This document shows, piece by piece, positions 7,012 to 9,562 of a DNA stretch of 9,562 bases (position 1 is the first letter of the stretch; every line of letters starts with the position of its first letter). Origin of the DNA: Actinomycetota bacterium (GTDB taxonomy: Bacteria; Actinomycetota; Thermoleophilia; UBA2241); NCBI GenBank assembly GCA_003157715.1, contig PMKK01000033.1, forward strand, positions 8,590 through 18,151. Direction: 5' to 3'. Made by a program: the position numbers and the translations under genes. A model generated the notes under the pieces. That model did no database searches, was not told the DNA's origin, and worked only from the letters and a program-made list of their open reading frames with translations.

Positions 7012-7307
7012 GCGGGCGGGCCCGGCAGGCCGCCGGCGATCGCCGGGATGATGGTAAGCTCGGCGCCGTCGGCGAGGGGGACCTCCTCGAGAGAGTCCGC
7101 GAGTTGCCGCGCGTTCTGCTCGCCGACGTACAGGTTGACGAACCGTCGCAGCGTCCCGTCATCGTCAAAGAGCTGGACGCGCAGGTCGGGATATGTCTCC
7201 ACGAGGGCGTCGACGGCCGCTCTCACGTTCGCACCCTCGACCTCGACCTTCTTCTGCCCGTCGGCGAAACGCCGCAGCGGAGTGGGAATACCTACAAAGA
7301 CGCTCAT
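7008..7307 (-). CDS. cysO: CysO-like ubiquitin-fold sulfur carrier with a C-terminal extension after Gly-Gly
   Basis: A 99-residue MoaD/ThiS-family carrier. Family marks are the RRFADGQ start of the second strand, DALVETYPDLRVQLFDDDG (33-51), RRFVNLYVG (54-62) and the closing LTIIPAIAGG (84-93), the usual CysO ending. In working carriers the Gly-Gly is C-terminal and is turned into a thiocarboxylate; here six more residues, LPGPPA (94-99), follow before the TGA. The carrier should therefore need trimming, and the adjacent JAMM protease is the obvious candidate, as HcyD trims HcyS in Wolinella and QbsD trims QbsE in Pseudomonas. Role: sulfur donor to CysM for cysteine synthesis. The ATG start has AGGAGG seven bases upstream. 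The start overlaps mec (ATGA, 7304-7307) and the end overlaps moeZ (ATGA). Family firm; maturation step inferred. Confidence 0.93.
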   Translation of the reverse strand: MSVFVGIPTPLRRFADGQKKVEVEGANVRAAVDALVETYPDLRVQLFDDDGTLRRFVNLYVGEQNARQLADSLEEVPLADGAELTIIPAIAGGLPGPPA

Positions 7308-7768
7308 CTCGTTGCCTCCTGAAGTGACGCGACCGAGCCTACCCCGGCCTCGAGCCGCTCGAAGCGGCGCGTGGCCTCGTCTAGCGCGTACGCGCCGAGG
7401 CGCGCCATGGCCCCGGCCTCCACGGCGCAGATGAGGTACACATAGCCCGGCCAGGCGTGCTCGCGGTCGTAGTCGGACGGGACGGCCGGGTGATCCGGAT
7501 GGCTGTGGTAGTAACCGACGACCTCGAGCCCGCGAGCTTCGGCATGCCGTGCGACCGCCAACTGAGCCTCCGGCGCGATCTCGTACCTGCGCGCGTGGTC
7601 GCCGTCGTGTTCATTGGGCGCCTCCACGGCCTCCACTACCACGCACGGGGCGGACATCCCGGGCTCGGGTCCGAGCAGGAAGCCGCAGGCCTCGTGCGGG
7701 TATGCCGACTCGCAGTGACGGCGTATGGCGGTCTCCACCGATGCGGGCAGCGGCGCGAGCGAACGCAC
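7304..7768 (-). CDS. mec: Mec-type JAMM/MPN+ metalloprotease (CysO-cysteine peptidase)
   Basis: A 154-residue zinc protease. The full JAMM signature is present: Glu26 in PHEACGFLLG and the zinc site HSHPDHPAVPSDYD, with His88, His90, Ser98 and Asp101 fitting HxHx(7)SxxD. PHEACGFLLG is typical of the Mec/CysO-protease group. In Mycobacterium tuberculosis, Mec releases cysteine from the CysO-Cys adduct and regenerates CysO. Here it may also remove the six-residue tail of CysO (inference). Start choice: two GTG codons lie close together, at 7772-7774 (overlapping the cysM stop as GTGA) and 7766-7768. The GGAGG at 7776-7780 is seven bases from the second but only one base from the first, so the second is preferred; the difference is two residues. 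The gene sits between cysM and cysO and overlaps cysO by four bases. Confidence 0.92.
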   Translation of the reverse strand: MRSLAPLPASVETAIRRHCESAYPHEACGFLLGPEPGMSAPCVVVEAVEAPNEHDGDHARRYEIAPEAQLAVARHAEARGLEVVGYYHSHPDHPAVPSDYDREHAWPGYVYLICAVEAGAMARLGAYALDEATRRFERLEAGVGSVASLQEATR

Positions 7769-7770
7769 GC

Positions 7771-8763
7771 TCACGCCTCCTCGTCCCACTGGGGCTGGCC
7801 GAGCGACTTGACCACGTTGTCCGGCAATACGGTCACGATGACGCCCTCGCCGATCTCGCAGGCAAGCCGCACCGCCGCCGCCACGTTGGCACCGCCGCTC
7901 GTGCCGGCGGGCAGGCCCTCCTCCTTGGCGAGGCGCCGGGCCATGACCTGGGCATCCTCTGTCGACACGTCGATCTGCCGCGCAGCCAGCGAAGGGTCGA
8001 ACACGGCCGGCACGCGGCTGGTCGCGTAGTGCTTGGCGCCTTCGATGCCGTGGTAGGCGAGGTTCGGCTGGACGGTGACACAGGTGATGCGGGGATCGAA
8101 CTCCTTGAGGCGGCGACTCGTGCCGGTGAACGTACCCCCAGTTCCGAGTATCGCCACGAAGTGCGTCACGGAACCCCCGGTCTGCTCCCATATCTCGGGC
8201 GCGGTGCTTTCGTAGTGCGCGTGCCAGTTCATCGGGTTGTTGTACTGGTCCAGGTAGATGTAGCGGTCCGGATGCGACTCGGCGAGCTGCTTTGCCACCG
8301 CGCGCGCGCCGTCGTCGCCCTCCAGCGGGTCGGTCAGGACGACGCGGGCGCCGAGGATGCGCAGCAGGCGCTGACGAGCGTGGCTCGCGTTGGCCGGCAG
8401 GCAAAGCGTGACCACGTGGCCCAGCCCCGCGGCGATCTGCGCGAGCGCGATCCCCGTGTTGCCACTGGTCGAGTCGAGCAGGCCGCGAGTGCCGTCCAGC
8501 AGGCCGCGCGCCTCCGCGTCGCGGATCATGCGCAGGGCGGGACGGTCCTTGATGGACCCCGCCGGGTTCACCCACTCGACCTTAGCGTAGATCTGAGCGG
8601 CGACGCCCCCCGGGACCACACGACGCAAGCGGACCAGCGGCGTGCCCCCGACAGGCGCAAGGTCGGACGTGTGGGCGGCCGCCGGCCGCCGGAGGACCAC
8701 GGCGGTCTGGGCGCCGGAAAGGCCGCCACTCTCGCCTCCTGGTGATGTTGGGACGTTCGGCAT
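7771..8763 (-). CDS. cysM: CysM-type cysteine synthase (O-phosphoserine/O-acetylserine sulfhydrylase family)
   Basis: A 330-residue fold-type II PLP enzyme. Landmarks: VGGTPLVRLRR (38-48), PLP lysine Lys72 in NPAGSIKDRP, STSGNTGIALA (98-108), the phosphate loop GTGGTFTGT (207-215) and HGIEGAKHY (238-246). The block NPAGSIKDRPALRMI closely resembles M. tuberculosis CysM, which uses O-phosphoserine and CysO thiocarboxylate; with mec and cysO next door that reaction is the best guess, but O-acetylserine cannot be excluded. The loop that in O-acetylserine sulfhydrylases carries a Ser contacting the PLP ring nitrogen reads LPDNVVKSL (313-321), with Asn in place of the usual Ser, and the tail is short. 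The first ~32 residues are a Pro/Gly/Ser-rich leader. The start is the ATG at 8761-8763 with GGAG five bases upstream; an in-frame GTG at 8818-8820 would add 19 residues. First gene of the operon, downstream of a good promoter. Confidence 0.9.
   Translation of the reverse strand: MPNVPTSPGGESGGLSGAQTAVVLRRPAAAHTSDLAPVGGTPLVRLRRVVPGGVAAQIYAKVEWVNPAGSIKDRPALRMIRDAEARGLLDGTRGLLDSTSGNTGIALAQIAAGLGHVVTLCLPANASHARQRLLRILGARVVLTDPLEGDDGARAVAKQLAESHPDRYIYLDQYNNPMNWHAHYESTAPEIWEQTGGSVTHFVAILGTGGTFTGTSRRLKEFDPRITCVTVQPNLAYHGIEGAKHYATSRVPAVFDPSLAARQIDVSTEDAQVMARRLAKEEGLPAGTSGGANVAAAVRLACEIGEGVIVTVLPDNVVKSLGQPQWDEEA
7776..7780 (-). promoter_or_regulatory. Ribosome binding site of mec inside the cysM 3' end
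   Basis: GGAGG within the last Asp-Glu-Glu-Ala codons of cysM, seven bases before the GTG at 7766-7768. It decides the mec start. Confidence 0.65.
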
Positions 8764-8870
8764 CCTCACTCCGGAGTGCGCGCGGGGAGGTGACTGTCCA
8801 GGACCGCTGTCGCGTGCCACCGGAGTACCACCGCAGCATTGGTGACTAACTAAATCAACTTACTCTAGTT

Positions 8871-8900
8871 ATCTTACAGGCGGTTGCGCGGCGGCGTCAA
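8871..8900 (-). promoter_or_regulatory. Sigma70-type promoter of the cysM-mec-cysO-moeZ operon
   Basis: On the minus strand TTGACG (8895-8900) is followed after 18 bases by TAAGAT (8871-8876), a close match to TTGACA/TATAAT. Transcription should begin near 8864, leaving a leader of about 100 bases to the ATG. The leader start contains the inverted pair AACTA...TAGTT (13 bases between) overlapping the likely +1, a possible operator. The stretch 8901-8981, between this promoter and the ssrA end, holds nothing else convincing. Confidence 0.7.
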
Positions 8901-8981
8901 TACGCTCGGTCTCAGCGAACGGCGGAGGAGACCGAAAAGCGGCTTGTCGCACGAGGAGGGGCGCCGTCGGAACGACGACGT

Positions 8982-9331
8982 TGGTGGAGGCGGCGGGACT
9001 CGAACCCGCGTCCACGGAGGCCCTGGCGGAGTCTCTACAAGCTTAGCCGGCGCATTTCATCTCGCGCACCAGCTCCGCGTCGGCCGGATCTGGCTTGCCA
9101 GCTCTGGTTTGCTTCGGTCGCGGCCGGACAGAGCGGACCAGCCGGTCCCTAGCCCGCTAGCGGCGCCGCATCACTGCCAGCGGGCTCGGCAGAGGCGACG
9201 TGGCTACTGTTTAGGCAGCCAGTGCGAGATTACTCTCGGCATGTGGTTTGTTCCGGCAGTTTAACGAGGCCACCGGACCTCGGCTTGCTGCTCCAACCGG
9301 AGTCTCTCCATGTCGAAACCAATTCGCCCCC
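8982..9331 (-). ncRNA. ssrA: tmRNA (transfer-messenger RNA)
   Basis: A 350-nt one-piece tmRNA that rescues stalled ribosomes with SmpB. The 5' end GGGGGCG (9325-9331) pairs with CGCCTCC before the encoded 3' ACCA (8982-8985), forming the seven-pair acceptor stem. The 5' domain has GGTTTCGAC; the T arm reads GCGGG-TTCGAGT-CCCGC. CATGGAG downstream of the 5' end pairs with CTCCGTG before the T arm (helix 2). Pseudoknot 1 is visible as GCCGAGG/CCTCG and TCCGG/CCGGA. Eleven bases after it comes the resume codon, the same spacing as in Escherichia coli. No T-rich intrinsic terminator follows; only a 5-bp stem (CGTCG/CGACG, 8965-8977) is seen. No gene is called on either strand over this RNA. Confidence 0.97.
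9211..9240 (-). other. tmRNA tag reading frame
   Basis: Resume codon GCC at 9238-9240, then nine codons in all, reading AESNLALAA, with stop TAA at 9211-9213. With the alanine carried by the tmRNA the added tag would be AAESNLALAA, ending in the ALAA degradation signal recognised by ClpXP-type proteases. The frame was set by the LALAA end and by the 11-base distance from pseudoknot 1. Confidence 0.85.
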
Positions 9332-9374
9332 ACGGGCAAGCGGCCGGCGGAGAGGCCGGTCGATCAACCAAGAC

Positions 9375-9380
9375 AGTATA
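9375..9380 (-). promoter_or_regulatory. -10 box of the ssrA promoter
   Basis: TATACT on the minus strand, about 44 bases before the mature 5' end, implying a precursor leader near 37 bases to be removed by RNase P. No TTGACA-like -35 lies at 16-19 bases; instead the palindrome CGACCGGTCG (9398-9407) sits at that place. The leader contains a small GC stem (9344-9359). Confidence 0.6.
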
Positions 9381-9474
9381 CCCGCTTCCAGACGGCGCGA
9401 CCGGTCGACGGATGCCGGTGGCGCGCCGGTGCCGTGCCGCCAAACATCGACGGTGACGGTCGGCGCTGCGTCTT

Positions 9475-9523
9475 GGCTACTCTTCGAAGGCCCGGAGCGT
9501 GTGCCGGCTACTCTTCGAAGGCC
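9475..9523. repeat. Two 18-bp direct repeats, 31 bp apart
   Basis: GGCTACTCTTCGAAGGCC occurs exactly at 9475-9492 and 9506-9523. Each copy is itself partly palindromic (CTTCGAAG core, GGC/GCC ends). The right copy covers the last codons and stop of the partial gene at the edge; the left copy lies just after it, in a different frame. Confidence 0.85.
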
Positions 9524-9562
9524 TCGACGGTGCGACGATCGCGGCGCCGAAAGTACATGTTG
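9508..9562 (-). CDS. 3' end of an unidentified gene cut by the window edge
   Basis: On the minus strand an open frame enters at the right edge and ends in TAG at 9508-9510, with last residues NMYFRRRDRRTVEAFEE. The basic-then-acidic tail looks like a genuine C-terminus and the direction matches all neighbours, but 18 codons are too few for identification. It does not look like the C-terminus of SmpB, the usual partner of ssrA. Confidence 0.4.
   Translation of the reverse strand, partial: NMYFRRRDRRTVEAFEE

Noticed and set aside
7304..8575. Extension of mec upstream to a 423-codon protein
   Set aside because: The upstream part only translates cysM in another frame and is Arg/Gly/Pro-rich. 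The JAMM protein begins at the GTG pair near 7770 with a ribosome site.
8764..8820. GTG start adding 19 residues to CysM
   Set aside because: No good ribosome site precedes it, and the added residues are low-complexity. It is not excluded, since it would still lie within the transcript.
8940..8977. Intrinsic terminator after ssrA
   Set aside because: The nearest stem (8965-8977) has only five pairs and no T-run. The TTTT further on follows no convincing hairpin.
8982..9030. Separate tRNA gene suggested by the TTCGAGTC arm and CCA end
   Set aside because: The matching 5' half lies 300 bases away with a tag frame and pseudoknot, so this is the tmRNA 3' end.
8884..9264. 126-codon open frame on the plus strand
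   Set aside because: It lies mostly opposite the tmRNA, whose structure explains the sequence fully.
9475..9523. CRISPR array (two 18-bp repeats)
   Set aside because: Only two copies, with 13 bases between them, one overlapping a coding end. Too short for repeats and spacers.

Overview
The window is GC-rich (roughly two thirds G+C by eye) and nearly every gene lies on the minus strand, so transcription runs from right to left. The gene set (a CysM-Mec-CysO module like that of Mycobacterium tuberculosis, a MoeZ-type activating enzyme and a family 2A encapsulin) fits best with an Actinomycetota-like bacterium. The MttB-family methyltransferase at the left end hints at methylated-amine or corrinoid metabolism. 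The lineage is inferred from gene content only.

Layout in the direction of transcription: (1) the last codons of an unidentified gene enter at the right edge (9508-9562), with an 18-bp direct repeat over and after the stop. (2) ssrA (tmRNA, 8982-9331) has a good -10 box and encodes the tag AESNLALAA. (3) A strong sigma70-type promoter (8871-8900) drives a tightly packed sulfur operon: cysM, mec (JAMM protease), cysO (ubiquitin-fold sulfur carrier) and moeZ (E1-like adenylyltransferase plus rhodanese), joined by overlaps or near-overlaps. (4) After a 132-bp gap with mutually exclusive hairpins come a family 2A encapsulin shell gene and, joined by ATGA, its cargo, a cysteine desulfurase with a ~220-residue low-complexity N-terminal extension that includes three and a half 17-residue repeats. 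(5) After an 80-bp gap holding a strong hairpin comes a Cys/Met-metabolism PLP enzyme (gamma-lyase/gamma-synthase family). (6) After a 192-bp gap comes a pyrrolysine-less MttB-family methyltransferase, probably a separate unit.

Working model (inference): the shell-enclosed desulfurase takes sulfur from cysteine and stores or releases it as persulfide or elemental sulfur. The MoeZ rhodanese domain and adenylyltransferase charge CysO as a thiocarboxylate, CysM joins this sulfur to an activated serine, and Mec releases cysteine from the CysO-Cys adduct. The PLP enzyme links the cysteine pool to homocysteine/methionine. Encapsulin-desulfurase pairs and the CysO route are each known. Having both back to back is the most interesting aspect here, together with a CysO whose Gly-Gly is not C-terminal but followed by six residues, so that it should need proteolytic maturation.
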